Under the pieces are notes generated by a model. It was given only the letters and a program-made list of their open reading frames with translations. It was not told where the DNA came from and did not search any database. From the NCBI GenBank assembly GCA_963576735.1, contig OY755180.1, forward strand, positions 18,690,678 through 18,754,677: 64,000 nucleotides of DNA. Direction: 5' to 3'. A program made the translations under genes and the position numbers. The first letter of the stretch is position 1, and every line of letters begins with the position of its first letter. This DNA comes from Bedellia somnulentella (Eukaryota; Arthropoda; Insecta; Lepidoptera; Bedelliidae). Below are positions 23,214 to 33,812 of the stretch, piece by piece.

Positions 23214-25439
23214 CTATTCAATAGGTAGCGGACACAGTTTAACCACTGGCCGCTTAAAAAATTTGTTATTCATTTTGAGCGTAACCACACGGGTGACGTT
23301 GTCAGTCCCGGGATGGAGCGCGTGCACGCGAGCCAGCTTCCACTGCAGCGGCGGCAGGTGGTCGTCGCGTACAATAACAACAGTGCCTTCACTAATAGAA
23401 GGGCCTCGGTCTTGAAGCCACTTTTGACTTTGTTGAATTTCGTGAAGATATTCCCTACTCCATCGCTTCCAGAAATGTTGGACGGATTGCTGAACCCATC
23501 GCCAGCGCGTAAGTCTGTTAGGATTAACGTCTACCAAGGAAACGTCGGGTAGGGCCGTAAGCGGTTCACCTATCAAGAAATGAGAGGGTGTGAGGGGAAG
23601 CGGATCTGAAGCTGACGAACTCATCACGGACAGAGGACGCGAATTAAGAACCGCTTCGATTTGACACAGAAGTGTGTGCATTTCATCGTACGTTTGGGTA
23701 CGAGTTCCAAGTACTCTACGTAAGTGGTGCTTAAAACTTTTCACCCCAGCTTCAAAAAGACCCCCGAAATGGCTTGCATGGCTTGGTTGGAAATGCCAAG
23801 TTATACACTGTTGAAGAGTTTCCTTTTGTAAATTTCTTTGAACTGAATCATTACCTAAAAAGGCATAAAGCTCTTTCAAGTATTTGTCACAACCCACAAA
23901 GTTTGTACCACAGTCGGAAAATATATCGGTACATAATCCACGACGGGAAGTGAAACGTCGTAACGCAGCAAGAAAACCTTCAGTGGAAAGCTCGGAAACG
24001 ATTTCGAGATGAATAGCTTTGACACTCATGCAAACAAATACTGAAACGTAACATTTTATAACTTTGGCATTACGCACCTTATTGGCGCGAACAAAGAAAG
24101 GGCCGGCATAATCTACAGCTGTTTTAATAAATGGTCGCGCGGGCCGCAGACGAGTAGCGGGGAGAGGTCCCATGCGCGGTTGCACTGGTGTCGGACGCGC
24201 GCTGAAGCAACGAACGCAGCGATGTATACGTTGCCGCACGATATCGCGACACGAGATTATCCAGTACTTTTGCGAGAGCAGGTACTGAACGGTCTGAGGT
24301 CCGGCATGTAGATAACACACATGAGCATCATCTATGATTAGGTTAGTTAATGTATGTTTCTTTGGTAAAATCATTTGATGTTTACTATCATAAGATAAGA
24401 GTGACTTATGAATCCTACCACCGACTCGTAACAAACCGTCACTATGAAGAAATGGTGTAATACGCCTTAATGATTGAGAAGGCAAATTCCCTTTTGAAAT
24501 CTTATTTATATCTTCGGTAAAAACCGATTGTTGCACTAAAAGAACGAGTTTTTTCAAGGATTCATTATATTCTGGAACCGTTATATAATCTGAGTGGTGG
24601 TTAGTTAAATGTTTGCATTTTTTGTAGAAACGAATTATCCAAGCGGTGATTCGTACTAATTTACCTAGCGAAGAATAACGCTGTATAATCTCAATATCTG
24701 TATTAATCGTCGTAGACGCGTTTGATGAAACAATATGCTTCTCTTCATTGGTATCAAATTGTTCATTGAAAGACGGCCATGCATGAGAAGGTCGTTGTAA
24801 CCAAGCTGGGCCGTGATACCACAGGGGATGGGCGCGTAGCGCGTGGGGCAGTGCACCGCGCGAGGCCACGTCCGCGGGGTTGTCAGCAGAGCGGACATGG
24901 CGCCAACGAGATGCGGGCACAACAGACAAGATATCACTGGTGCGGTTGGAGACGAAGGTCTTCCAAGTATGAGGTGGTTGGTGTAACCAAGCTAGCACGA
25001 TCGACGCATCAGACCATGCATACACGTTATCCATATCGACCCGATTGTCGTAGATTGAAATAACTTTGTCTATTAATTTTGATAATAATAAGGCAGCCAT
25101 TAATTCAAGGCGGGGTATTGTTAGACGAACCCGTAAAGGGGCCACACGAGTTTTAGCTATAACGAGGTAAGTACGAATTTCTCCGTCACTACTTGTTAAG
25201 CGAAGATAAACACAACCGGCATACGCGGTTTCACTCGCGTCAGCAAATCCATGCACCTGTATGGTACAAGTATTACCTAAAATGTGACGCGGAAAAGAAA
25301 TACCTTTTATTATAGGTAGCTCTTGAATAAAAAGTCTCCATGAATTAATAATATCAATAGGTGGGGTTTCGTCCCAACCAATATTAGCTACCCATAGCAA
25401 TTGAATTAAATGTTTTGCGTATAAGGTCAGAGGGGACAA
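23214..25439 (-). CDS. BEL/Pao polyprotein, RNase H and integrase part (frameshifted)
   Basis: Downstream part of the same polyprotein in another frame. Numbering is for the 741-residue stretch, but the frame stays open up to about 25640, with family-typical sequence (VAHLEKD, then LGLHWDP), so the listed start is not a true start. RNase H residues D67, E112 and D144; integrase zinc motif H373, H378, C408, C411; integrase acidic residues D443, D509 and E563; C-terminal DUF5641-like region from about 640 (WRWVQQSVQHFWKRWSREYL). The ORF stops about 95 bp before the 3' LTR. No internal stop is seen in this part. Confidence 0.92.
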   Translation of the reverse strand: MSPLTLYAKHLIQLLWVANIGWDETPPIDIINSWRLFIQELPIIKGISFPRHILGNTCTIQVHGFADASETAYAGCVYLRLTSSDGEIRTYLVIAKTRVAPLRVRLTIPRLELMAALLLSKLIDKVISIYDNRVDMDNVYAWSDASIVLAWLHQPPHTWKTFVSNRTSDILSVVPASRWRHVRSADNPADVASRGALPHALRAHPLWYHGPAWLQRPSHAWPSFNEQFDTNEEKHIVSSNASTTINTDIEIIQRYSSLGKLVRITAWIIRFYKKCKHLTNHHSDYITVPEYNESLKKLVLLVQQSVFTEDINKISKGNLPSQSLRRITPFLHSDGLLRVGGRIHKSLLSYDSKHQMILPKKHTLTNLIIDDAHVCYLHAGPQTVQYLLSQKYWIISCRDIVRQRIHRCVRCFSARPTPVQPRMGPLPATRLRPARPFIKTAVDYAGPFFVRANKVRNAKVIKCYVSVFVCMSVKAIHLEIVSELSTEGFLAALRRFTSRRGLCTDIFSDCGTNFVGCDKYLKELYAFLGNDSVQRNLQKETLQQCITWHFQPSHASHFGGLFEAGVKSFKHHLRRVLGTRTQTYDEMHTLLCQIEAVLNSRPLSVMSSSASDPLPLTPSHFLIGEPLTALPDVSLVDVNPNRLTRWRWVQQSVQHFWKRWSREYLHEIQQSQKWLQDRGPSISEGTVVIVRDDHLPPLQWKLARVHALHPGTDNVTRVVTLKMNNKFFKRPVVKLCPLPIE

Positions 25440-25558
25440 AAATCCTAGCGGATCGTAAATCCTAGCTATTTCAGAAAGGATTGCCCGTTTAGTGCATTTT
25501 TCAGAATTGACCTGAACATTAAACTTAAAACAATCAGTTTGCGGATCCCAATGTAACC

Positions 25559-28534
25559 CTAGGACTTTAGTGTGTGTATCCTTCTCGAGGTGCGCAACGG
25601 AGACGGTTTCCTGCCGCCCACCATGAGGAGATGACGACTCACTAGGGCATCGGACTCGGAATTGGCCCCCGCGACCACGTCATCTACAAATATAGATTCC
25701 AAGAGTACAGGTGCAGCCAACGGGAACCGGTGACTTTCATCATGAGCTAACTGTTGAATAGTACGCAGAGCGAGGAACGGGGACGAGCTAACTCCGAAGG
25801 TAACTGTACGAAGACGAAAATCCTGTACAGGTTCCGCAGGTGAACTCCGCCAGAGGATACGTTGGTAATCCAGATGATCTTTACACATACCTATATTTCT
25901 ATACATTTGTTTACAATCTGATGTGAAACCTATGAGATGAATACGAAACTTAAGAAGGATATCCACAATGTCGGGATGAAGCTTGGGTCCAGTGAGTAGC
26001 ACTTGATTCAGGGATACTCCGTTGGATGATTTACACCCTGCATCAAATACTACGCGGGTACGTGTGGTCTCACTGGACTCTTTAACCACGCAGTGGTGCG
26101 GAATATAATAGTGGGCGCCCAGGGCGGCATCACTAGTCACGGGCTCCATGTGGTTTAAATCTAAATATTCTTGGATACACGCGTGGTAGTCACGTTTGAG
26201 GGTTGGATTACGTTCGAGCCTATACTCGAGGTTATGAAGCCTCGCGAGGGCTGTCTGCCGCGACTCGCCGAGGGGCGGAGCATCGGGTTTAAACGGAAGA
26301 GAAACGACGTAGCGGCCGGTAATACCATCGCGAGTATGCGTCCTTTGAAAAAGGGATTCACATAACTCTTCATCAGGAGTGTAACTCCGTTTCTCAGGAA
26401 GGGACTCCAGCTCCCAGAACCTTTGCAAATTGTCATTGTCGAATGAGCTAAAACACACATGGGGTGGAGTCGAAACCACGGGATCTAAGTTTAATTTACC
26501 CAATAATAAATAACCGAATACACTGTTTACAGCGATCGGAGAACCAGGCAAACCGGAAACGATATTACCTAATAACACATGGGATAGTATATCCGCTCCT
26601 AACAACATTTCCACGGGTTGTGGAGTACGAAAATCGGGGTCAGCTAAGGTCAAATTGGTTAAATGTGTCCACCCTTTCTGGGGAAGTGGTACGCTCGGCA
26701 TGTGAGACATCAACTTTGGTAGAATTAAAGCTTCTACTTGAATTATAGGGTTTTGTTTACCCTTGGGTTTGACTAAACACGAAATTACACCCTTTGGTTT
26801 AACTGGTTCGCTATCACCAATACCATATACTGGAATGTTTATTTTCTTACGATTTAAACCTAACCTTTGCGCGCACGACTCAGTTATAAAGGAAGCCTGG
26901 CTTCCCGAGTCCACAACACACCTAACGGTCGATAGTATAGAAGAGCCAACACATACATCGATGAGCGCGGTCGAGAGTAGCACCGTGCTAGTTCGCATAG
27001 AAGGAGCATTGGAATTCGAAGCGCAATTATTATGAATAGAATTCGACTCGGACTGAGTTGGCGGCACTGGGTCTACCTTGGCAGGGGGGAGGGTGATAAC
27101 AGCGGAGTCACTGACTACCGGCGAGGCTTGATTAGACAAATGAATTAAACTGTGATGCCTTTTGTGACACGAGCGACACACATAACTCGATTTGCAATTG
27201 ATAACATTGTGACCTACATTTAAACAATTATAACAAATACTTTTATTTTGAATTAAATTGTACCTCGCGTGAGGTGTAAGATTTAAAAACTTCGAACATT
27301 TTGTCAACGAATGTTGAGCTTCACATAATATACAAGTTTGCTTCTTAATTACGTTGTAACTACGTTGATTTTCGTCTGTTTGACGAGTAGGAAGGCCGAC
27401 ATTGTTTGCAGCTAATGCATTGAATGATCGCTGCTGCGTGATAGTGCGGCTTGATAGCGAACTACCCACTTTTGTATTTTGTTGTGAAATGGACTGCCCA
27501 CCAACGGAAATGTTTATGATTTCGTCAGCGGAAATTTCTTTTTCAAGAAATGTGATCAATGTGTTTACATCGGGAATAGAAGATGGTTTCACTAGCGATC
27601 TTTCAAAACACTTCCTAGTACCAACTGGAATTTTACGTAGTAAAATGTTTAAAAGTATGAAATTCCATTGGCCCACGGGAAACTGCATAGCTTCAAGTGC
27701 CTTAATATTTTCTTGGTAGACGTTAAGTAGCCGACGCAGGCTATGAACCGATTTATCACTGCAATTTTCGATGTCGAGAATTCGATCGAGATGTTTTGAC
27801 GCGATGACTCGCTTATTTTCATAACGAGAAATTAATATTTCTAAAGCGATGGCGTAATTATCTTCGGAAATCGGCAAGGATTTTATAAGATTAAAAGGTT
27901 CGTTCTTTACAGTAAGTATTAAGTACCTAAGCTTCTCGGCATCCGTGTAGGCACTGTTGCTATGCACTAACGACTTAAATAAATCAATGTATGATGGCCA
28001 ATCCGTAGGATCGCCACTAAACGAGGGCAATGGTAAAGTAGGCAAAGTTTTACTGTGATGACACTGCTGAGGAGCCTCAGACGATGAAAGAAAAATACGA
28101 CTTGAGCGACGGACACGTTCCTCCTTTTGCTTAAGGTCGTTAAGATGAGCTAAGATGCCATAATACAAATCGTTAAATTCATTCCGAATAGTTATTTGTT
28201 CATCTTTATCAAAGCACTTATGTTTAAACAATATTTTTTCTATTTTACACTGGACTTTCGTAAACTTTCTCTGATGAGCTGAAATGTCTATAGTTCGCGA
28301 ACGAAATTGCTGCTCATCGGTAGTTGCAAACTGTAATGTACGCCTAAGTTCTTCGAGAATCAAGTCCCTTTCGAATATGTCTTGTTCACAAACATGATCG
28401 TTCTCGGCCATTTTGCGTAACAAAGATGGCGACTCAAACGATTGAAATGAATTTGAAATTACTGAGTACGTAGTACTGCACAACACAAGACAACAAAACA
28501 AAAGATGAAATCGGATCCGGTTCGATAGGATCAA
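25559..28534 (-). CDS. BEL/Pao polyprotein, gag to reverse transcriptase part (frameshifted)
   Basis: Open for 991 residues. The first 41 residues are hydrophobic and begin 10 nt from the LTR; the likely real start is Met42 (codon 28409-28411, good context AAAATGG). DUF1759-like gag region about 165-320; zinc knuckle C434-C437-H442-C447 with extra Cys/His pairs at 401-404 and 453-465; protease active site DSG at 542-544; reverse transcriptase from about 790, with first catalytic Asp in TSDCKQMY (873) and FVDD at 949-952. After FVDD the frame runs about 40 residues into unrelated sequence and stops. The conserved block normally following (G-G-F-x-L-x-K-W) is missing, so the element has a deletion plus frameshift here and should not make an active polymerase. 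Confidence 0.92.
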   Translation of the reverse strand: MILSNRIRFHLLFCCLVLCSTTYSVISNSFQSFESPSLLRKMAENDHVCEQDIFERDLILEELRRTLQFATTDEQQFRSRTIDISAHQRKFTKVQCKIEKILFKHKCFDKDEQITIRNEFNDLYYGILAHLNDLKQKEERVRRSSRIFLSSSEAPQQCHHSKTLPTLPLPSFSGDPTDWPSYIDLFKSLVHSNSAYTDAEKLRYLILTVKNEPFNLIKSLPISEDNYAIALEILISRYENKRVIASKHLDRILDIENCSDKSVHSLRRLLNVYQENIKALEAMQFPVGQWNFILLNILLRKIPVGTRKCFERSLVKPSSIPDVNTLITFLEKEISADEIINISVGGQSISQQNTKVGSSLSSRTITQQRSFNALAANNVGLPTRQTDENQRSYNVIKKQTCILCEAQHSLTKCSKFLNLTPHARYNLIQNKSICYNCLNVGHNVINCKSSYVCRSCHKRHHSLIHLSNQASPVVSDSAVITLPPAKVDPVPPTQSESNSIHNNCASNSNAPSMRTSTVLLSTALIDVCVGSSILSTVRCVVDSGSQASFITESCAQRLGLNRKKINIPVYGIGDSEPVKPKGVISCLVKPKGKQNPIIQVEALILPKLMSHMPSVPLPQKGWTHLTNLTLADPDFRTPQPVEMLLGADILSHVLLGNIVSGLPGSPIAVNSVFGYLLLGKLNLDPVVSTPPHVCFSSFDNDNLQRFWELESLPEKRSYTPDEELCESLFQRTHTRDGITGRYVVSLPFKPDAPPLGESRQTALARLHNLEYRLERNPTLKRDYHACIQEYLDLNHMEPVTSDAALGAHYYIPHHCVVKESSETTRTRVVFDAGCKSSNGVSLNQVLLTGPKLHPDIVDILLKFRIHLIGFTSDCKQMYRNIGMCKDHLDYQRILWRSSPAEPVQDFRLRTVTFGVSSSPFLALRTIQQLAHDESHRFPLAAPVLLESIFVDDVVAGANSESDALVSRHLLMVGGRKPSPLRTSRRIHTLKS

Positions 28535-28543
28535 AATAATTTA

Positions 28544-28995
28544 TGTAGCCGCGAGTGACTTATTTAAACTTTAAACACTTACCAGGCACGTGGCTGGCAG
28601 GGGTGGCGTTCGAACTCTCGAGAGTTTATTGATGAATCACAGCGCAGGCTTACACTTTTCACCATAGGTCCATAGATAAATGTGGTTCAGTCCTTTTTCA
28701 CTTTGTTCGGGAAATAGACTTGATTCGGAATTTATTTGGTAACTTTTATACGAACGTGTGCACTCACATCGGCGTGTTGAGAAAGAGAGACTAACTTGCG
28801 GAAACGGATGTGGTTGTAAGACGTCAGACGTCAATGTTGCCAGTTTCCCGCATCAACGAGGTAGTGTTAGAGAAAATAAGCCACATGAAATAAATCTATT
28901 TCTAACGTGAATTAAAAAGTATGTAAACTATGTTTTGTTGTCTTGTGCACACCTAATAAAGAAAATTATAAACTAATTTGTTCCAGTACGGAACA
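28544..28995 (-). repeat. 5' LTR of the BEL/Pao element
   Basis: 452 bp, same ends and sequence as the partner LTR. Contains two close ACGTCA half-sites (around 28821-28834) that resemble CREB/ATF sites and could act in LTR transcription. Confidence 0.95.
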
Positions 28996-29049
28996 ACATT
29001 CCTATTGTGAATTTTTGATGCTCGTTTAACTTTAATTATAATCTTGAAG

Positions 29050-29221
29050 AGTGATTAAAAAGGCAGACATCCGAAGTATGAGAAGAATAAAAGAGCATGG
29101 ATGAAAACATTGATGGATGAAATCGAATCTAGAGAGGATTGTCAGGACCGTACAAATTGTCGGTCAGAAGTATCTGCCTACCCCAATGGGAAATGATGGC
29201 GTGAGTATATATGTATGTATG
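29050..29221 (+). mobile_element. Family B LINE, 172-bp copy with target duplication
   Basis: Perfect 13-bp duplication TATAATCTTGAAG at 29037-29049 and 29222-29234. It lies between the BEL/Pao element and the CR1/jockey-type LINE. Confidence 0.88.
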
Positions 29222-29241
29222 TATAATCTTGAAGCTCCTAA

Positions 29242-29856
29242 ATGATCTTTTATCGTACTTTGTGCGGTGTCCGATGTGCGGTGGAACTGACGGAACCATT
29301 TTACTTACTAATAAATCAATCGTTTGTAGAAGGTGTGTTTCCCGGCCATTTGAAAAAGTCCATCGTAAAACCTATTCATAAGAAAAGCTCTAAACTCAAT
29401 CCTAACAACTATAGACCCATTGCCTTACTACCTACCTCATCTAAGATATTCGAAAAAGCATTGTGTAATCGAATTAACTCTTTTTGTAGTAAATACAAAA
29501 TATTAGACGATGCACAATACGGATTTAGGAAAAACCGGTCCACAACTTTAGCTGTGTATAATTATATCCAGGAAGCTATAAAAATTATATCAAATAAGGA
29601 ATACGCAATTGGTATTCTAATAGACCTAAAAAAAGCTTACGACAAAGCTCAATATGATATATTAGAAACCAAATTTTATGGTGTAGGAATCCGCGGAAAT
29701 ACTCTCAAATTAATTAAATCTTACTTGCAGAACCGAATACAATGTGTCGAAATTGAATATTACAACTACGAAACCAAAGAAATAGAATCTATTCAATCAG
29801 ATTTCAAAACAATGAGAGCATCAATACCCCAGGGGTGTGTAATCGGGTGTATTTGA
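29242..29856 (+). pseudogene. LINE reverse transcriptase, N-terminal part
   Basis: Fingers and palm of a CR1/jockey-type reverse transcriptase: NNYRPIALLPTSSKIFEK, then YGFRKNRST, then the first catalytic region (LIDLKKAYD) and PQGCVIG just before the stop. The frame closes at TGA because one T appears to be missing just after the PQG motif; downstream coding continues in another frame from there. Confidence 0.85.
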
Positions 29857-30548
29857 TGTTTTTAATTTACATAAACGACCTTCCTAAAATAATAAAAGAC
29901 GTTCACTGCACACTCTTTGCTGATGACCTATCTATAATGCTTCCTTGCCAAAATAATGTAGACTTAAATAATAAACTGACCTCACTATTTGAAACCCTAA
30001 CAAATTGGCTAAACAAACATAATTTGGAAATAAATGCGCAAAAAACAAAATTAATAGCTTTTCATACATCTCAGAAGAAGAAAATTGACATAGATTTTAC
30101 TTATGATGGGGAAAAAATTAACGTAGTAAATGAAGCAACATTATTGGGAATTAACATTGACTCCCATGTTGATTGGAAATCCCATGTTAGTAGAATTAAA
30201 TCCAAATTAAGTAGCTTTGCGTACGCTTTGCTAGAAGTAAAGAAAACAACGAGTACAGAAACCGCGCGTATCACTTATTTCGCATATGCGAACTCCTGGC
30301 TGAGCTACGGCATAATACTATGGGGAAATAGCACCCACTCGTCTCAGGTATTTATTATGCAAAAAAAACTAATAAGAATTATTGCAAATATCACAGAATC
30401 GGATTCTTGTAGGCCTTATTTCATTAAATATAACATACTTACATTGACTGGTATATATGTCGCAGCCAACTGGACAAATCAGCCAGCTGACAAAGCAGCT
30501 AGCCGCTTAATTAAACGCCGGCTCCTAGTTAAAAGGCTAGCCCGCTAG
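29835..30548 (+). pseudogene. LINE reverse transcriptase, C-terminal part, cut by a transposon
   Basis: Continues the domain with YINDLP and the catalytic FADD motif, then thumb-like sequence. Genuine LINE coding ends at TLTGIY (about 30457); the last 30 or so residues to 30548 are read from the inserted transposon's inverted repeat and do not belong to the protein. Confidence 0.85.
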
Positions 30549-31069
30549 TAAAATGAATTGTCGTCACCGAACGTCCAATCACCCGGCTGGTTGAATGGTG
30601 AGCCCGTTGGTTTGGGCTGACGTTACATTATTTTTCTGTTAAAATTTGTAGGATAACTGTTTAAAAAAGTTTGAAATTATGGAAATTTCAATAAATAAAC
30701 TAATACATAGTTAAAATTAATACATAAGAGAACTTTATATTTTTATATTCATGTTCATTATTAATAAGTCGGTACCTGTTTGTACTTTTAGTTACTGTGC
30801 CAAAGCTTTGTGCTTGTGCCATTTAATTGTTAATATTTGTATTAAATGAATATAATTAAAGTATTGCCGACATAAGAAGTACCTAAGAAAAAATATTTTA
30901 GTGATAGTCACCCTAGATAACCAGACGGCGATATCACGTTCAGCCTAGTGGTTGGACGTTGTGTACAACTAAATGGCTGACTGAAGTTTAGCCCTTTACT
31001 AGGAGCCGGCGTTTAATTAAGCGGCTAGCTGCTTTGTCAGCTGGCTGATTTAACCAGTTGGCTGCGACA
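30458..31069. mobile_element. 612-bp inverted-repeat DNA transposon (MITE) inside the LINE
   Basis: Ends are TGTCGCAGCCAACTGG and its reverse complement. The terminal inverted repeats run about 72 bp (30458-30529 and 30998-31069) with very few mismatches. It sits in a TATATA context; removing it with a TATA duplication restores the LINE frame. No transposase ORF, so it is non-autonomous. Superfamily not assigned. Confidence 0.9.
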
Positions 31070-31365
31070 TATATATCCTAGAAATTTGTAAATTCGTTCG
31101 TGACAATCAACATTTATACACTAAAAGAAAAGATATAGACACACCATACATACTGAGACACCCAAACAAATTGCAGATGCCGGTTACACGCCTACACATG
31201 CAGTCGTGTAACGCACACATAATGTCAATAAATGTTTACAACAAGTTGCCCAACAAACTCAAAACAACTGAAAATGATAAATTTCCCCAACAGTTGAAAA
31301 AACTACTTATAAAAAAATGCTATTACTCGGTAAAAGAATTCTTAAACGACAAAACATTGAAATAA
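31070..31365 (+). pseudogene. LINE ORF2 C-terminus, downstream of the inserted transposon
   Basis: Resumes in frame as ILEICKFVRDNQHLYTKRK and continues to TAA at 31363-31365. It has the basic, Asn-rich end typical of CR1/jockey ORF2 (VYNKLPNKLKTTEND). The frame matches the upstream part if the target duplication is the 4 bases TATA. Confidence 0.8.
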
Positions 31366-31737
31366 ATTATATTTTATTAGACTTATTCGAATAGCTGTTG
31401 ACCAAATAAAAATGACATTATTAATATTTACATATAAAATAATAAAAATAATATATATATATATAATAAAATATTTAGATTTGACATTTATAAAATGACT
31501 ACTATGACATAAGTGGAATAAATCGTATTATAACTATGACTTGACATTTCTATTCTAATACTTACTATGATGGATATAATTAATAATTATTAATGACAGA
31601 TTGATAAGATAATTGTTTAATCCTCTCTTCCATTTTGCTATACCCGACAGGGTCCATAAATACTAATGTAAAATGATATAACAGCTGTATACAACTTTAT
31701 GGATTGCAAAAATAAATGAAATGAAATGAAATGAAAC

Positions 31738-32340
31738 TTTGAGCCTAACGAGTGAAATTCTAATTACCTTCGACTTATGTGTTCTGTTCCTGTTGGAATT
31801 ATTCCTCTTTCTCAAGTGGTAGTTAGGAAATAGGGCATCATAGATAAAGACCATTGATGATGTAGAAGAAAAACCAAACAAAGTAAGAGACGGACAAAGT
31901 GTTTTGCATCATTATCTATAAAACGATAAAACCATGTATCTTGTTTGAAAACCCCTTTGGAATATCAATTAAATTAGTCCTTATAATTGAGTGACGGAAC
32001 CACTTAAACTAAAACAACACCATTGAGGAATTGAGGAGAGGAATGGCGACGATTTGTGCGGTGGGTCACCCAACCAAAATGACGACCACGACCACTCTGT
32101 CAAGAGTGTTACGACTGAAAAGATTGAGGAATTCAAAGTAGTCTATGGGAGACTAAGACTGACTGCGCTTCGCTCCTTTTATTGACGACCGATACCGAAC
32201 CAGCGTAAATGACAGGAATATTACTATATTTTTAAAGCCAGAAAACACTAACTATTGATACTATCAGTATCAGGTGAGTTTTTCTAAGTATAAAGTATAT
32301 TTTGTGATTTTATTTATTCTACATTTAATCTGCTACGTAA
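31738..32340. other. Unassigned DNA between LINE and tandem array
   Basis: The part near 32080-32210 (GACCACGACCACTCTG) may be a degraded retrotransposon end, not resolved. Confidence 0.4.
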
Positions 32341-33812
32341 CAGCGTATTATCTTTTTAACCGACTTCAAAAAAGGAGGTTCTCAGTTCGATTGTTTGTAT
32401 GTATGTATGTATAATTGTCCGCGATTATCTCGAGTTTGGCTTAAGCTATTTGGATGCGGTTTTCAGGACAGTATTCGTTACATTTAGGAGAAGGTTTTAG
32501 TGCCTTAACCGACCAAAAAAAGAAAGGAGGTTCTGTGTTTGACCTGTATGTATGTCTGTTGGTCCGCGATTATCTCACGTTTGGCTTAAGCTATTTGGAT
32601 GCGGTTTTCAGAAAAGTATTCGTTACATTTAGGAGAAGGTTTTAGTGCCTTGACCGACCAAAAAAAGAAAGGAGGTTCTGTATGTATGTGTGTTGGTCCG
32701 CGATTATCTCACGTTTGGCTTAAGCTATTTGGATGCGGTTTTCAGAAAAGTATTCGTTACATTTAGGAGAAGGTTTTAGTGCCTTGACCGACCAAAAAAA
32801 GAAAGGAGGTTCTGTATGTATGTGTGTTGGTCCGCGATTATCTCACGTTTGGCTTAAGCTATTTGGATGCGGTTTTCAGAAAAGTATTCGTTACATTTAG
32901 GAGAAGGTTTTAGTGCCTTGACCGACCAAAAAAAGAAAGGAGGTTCTGTATGTATGTGTGTTGGTCCGCGATTATCTCACGTTTGGCTTAAGCTATTTGG
33001 ATGCGGTTTTCAGAAAAGTATTCGTTACATTTAGGAGAAGGTTTTAGTGCCTTGACCGACCAAAAAAAGAAAGGAGGTTCTGTATGTATGTGTGTTGGTC
33101 CGCGATTATCTCACGTTTGGCTTAAGCTATTTGGATGCGGTTTTCAGAAAAGTATTCGTTACATTTAGGAGAAGGTTTTAGTGCCTTGACCGACCAAAAA
33201 AAGAAAGGAGGTTCTGTATGTATGTGTGTTGGTCCGCGATTATCTCACGTTTGGCTTAAGCTATTTGGATGCGGTTTTCAGAAAAGTATTCGTTACATTT
33301 AGGAGAAGGTTTTAGTGCCTTGACCGACCAAAAAAAGAAAGGAGGTTCTGTATGTATGTGTGTTGGTCCGCGATTATCTCACGTTTGGCTTAAGCTATTT
33401 GGATGCGGTTTTCAGAAAAGTATTCGTTACATTTAGGAGAAGATTTTAGTGCCTTAACCGACCAAAAAAAGAAAGGAGGTTCTGTGTTTGACCTGTATGT
33501 ATGTCTGTTGGTCCGCGATTATCTCACGTTTGGCTTAAGCTATTTGGATGCGGTTTTCAGAAAAGTATTCGTTACATTTAGGAGAAGGTTTCAGTGCCTT
33601 GACCGACCAAAAAAAGAAAGGAGGTTCTGTGTTTGACCTGTATGTATGTGTGTTGGTCCGCGATTATCTCACGTTTGGCTTAAGCTATTTGAATGCGGTT
33701 TTCAGGAAAGTATTCGTTACATTTAGAAGATGGGCTAAAAGTTCTTTAACCGACTCGAAAAAAAGGAGGTTTCTTAGTTTGAAATATAAGTATGTATGTA
33801 AAGTTATCAATA
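32341..33812. repeat. 134/145-bp tandem array derived from a dispersed repeat
   Basis: The landmark GTCCGCGATT starts at 32417, 32562, 32696, 32830, 32964, 33098, 33232, 33366, 33511 and 33656, giving 10 units with spacings 145, six of 134, then 145 and 145. The 145-bp type carries 11 extra bases (TTTGACCTG region). Flanks at 32356 and 33745 hold single diverged copies of the motif ACCGACTTCAAAAAAGG, common in Lepidoptera, so the array is an internal amplification of such an element. Unit lengths are not multiples of three; it is not coding. Confidence 0.93.

Larger units (their letters stand above)
22668..28995 (-). mobile_element. BEL/Pao LTR retrotransposon, full length, pol disrupted
   Basis: Complete LTR-to-LTR copy in minus orientation, flanked by a perfect 5-bp duplication ACATT (22663-22667 and 28996-29000). 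LTR ends are TG...CA. Internal domain order is gag (DUF1759-like), CCHC knuckle, aspartic protease, reverse transcriptase, RNase H, integrase and a C-terminal DUF5641-like segment, the order of BEL/Pao elements. No envelope-like domain is visible. A purine-rich stretch (GGTGAGCGGG on the minus strand) abuts the 3' LTR and may be the polypurine tract. I could not identify a primer-binding site next to the 5' LTR. A frameshift with loss of sequence splits pol near 25620-25650. Confidence 0.95.
29235..31737 (+). mobile_element. CR1/jockey-type non-LTR retrotransposon, 5'-truncated, interrupted
   Basis: The reverse-transcriptase ORF lacks its endonuclease half, so the copy is 5'-truncated. Coding parts lie at about 29263-29856, 29856-30457 and 31070-31365; a 612-bp transposon fills 30458-31069. 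The 3' end is a short GAAAT-type repeat tail near 31714-31736, as in CR1/jockey elements. The left end is set by the B copy's target duplication ending at 29234, so the true 5' limit is uncertain. Confidence 0.85.

Noticed and set aside
24779..25063. Plus-strand ORFs across the BEL/Pao element
   Set aside because: Antisense shadows of the minus-strand polyprotein.
28501..28543. Possible primer-binding site, GGTTCGATAGGATCA, next to the BEL/Pao 5' LTR
   Set aside because: It looks like a tRNA T-arm but is on the wrong strand and offset for a normal primer site; not convincing.
32417..33745. CRISPR-like array
   Set aside because: No short repeat/unique spacer alternation; whole units are repeated, and this is eukaryotic DNA.
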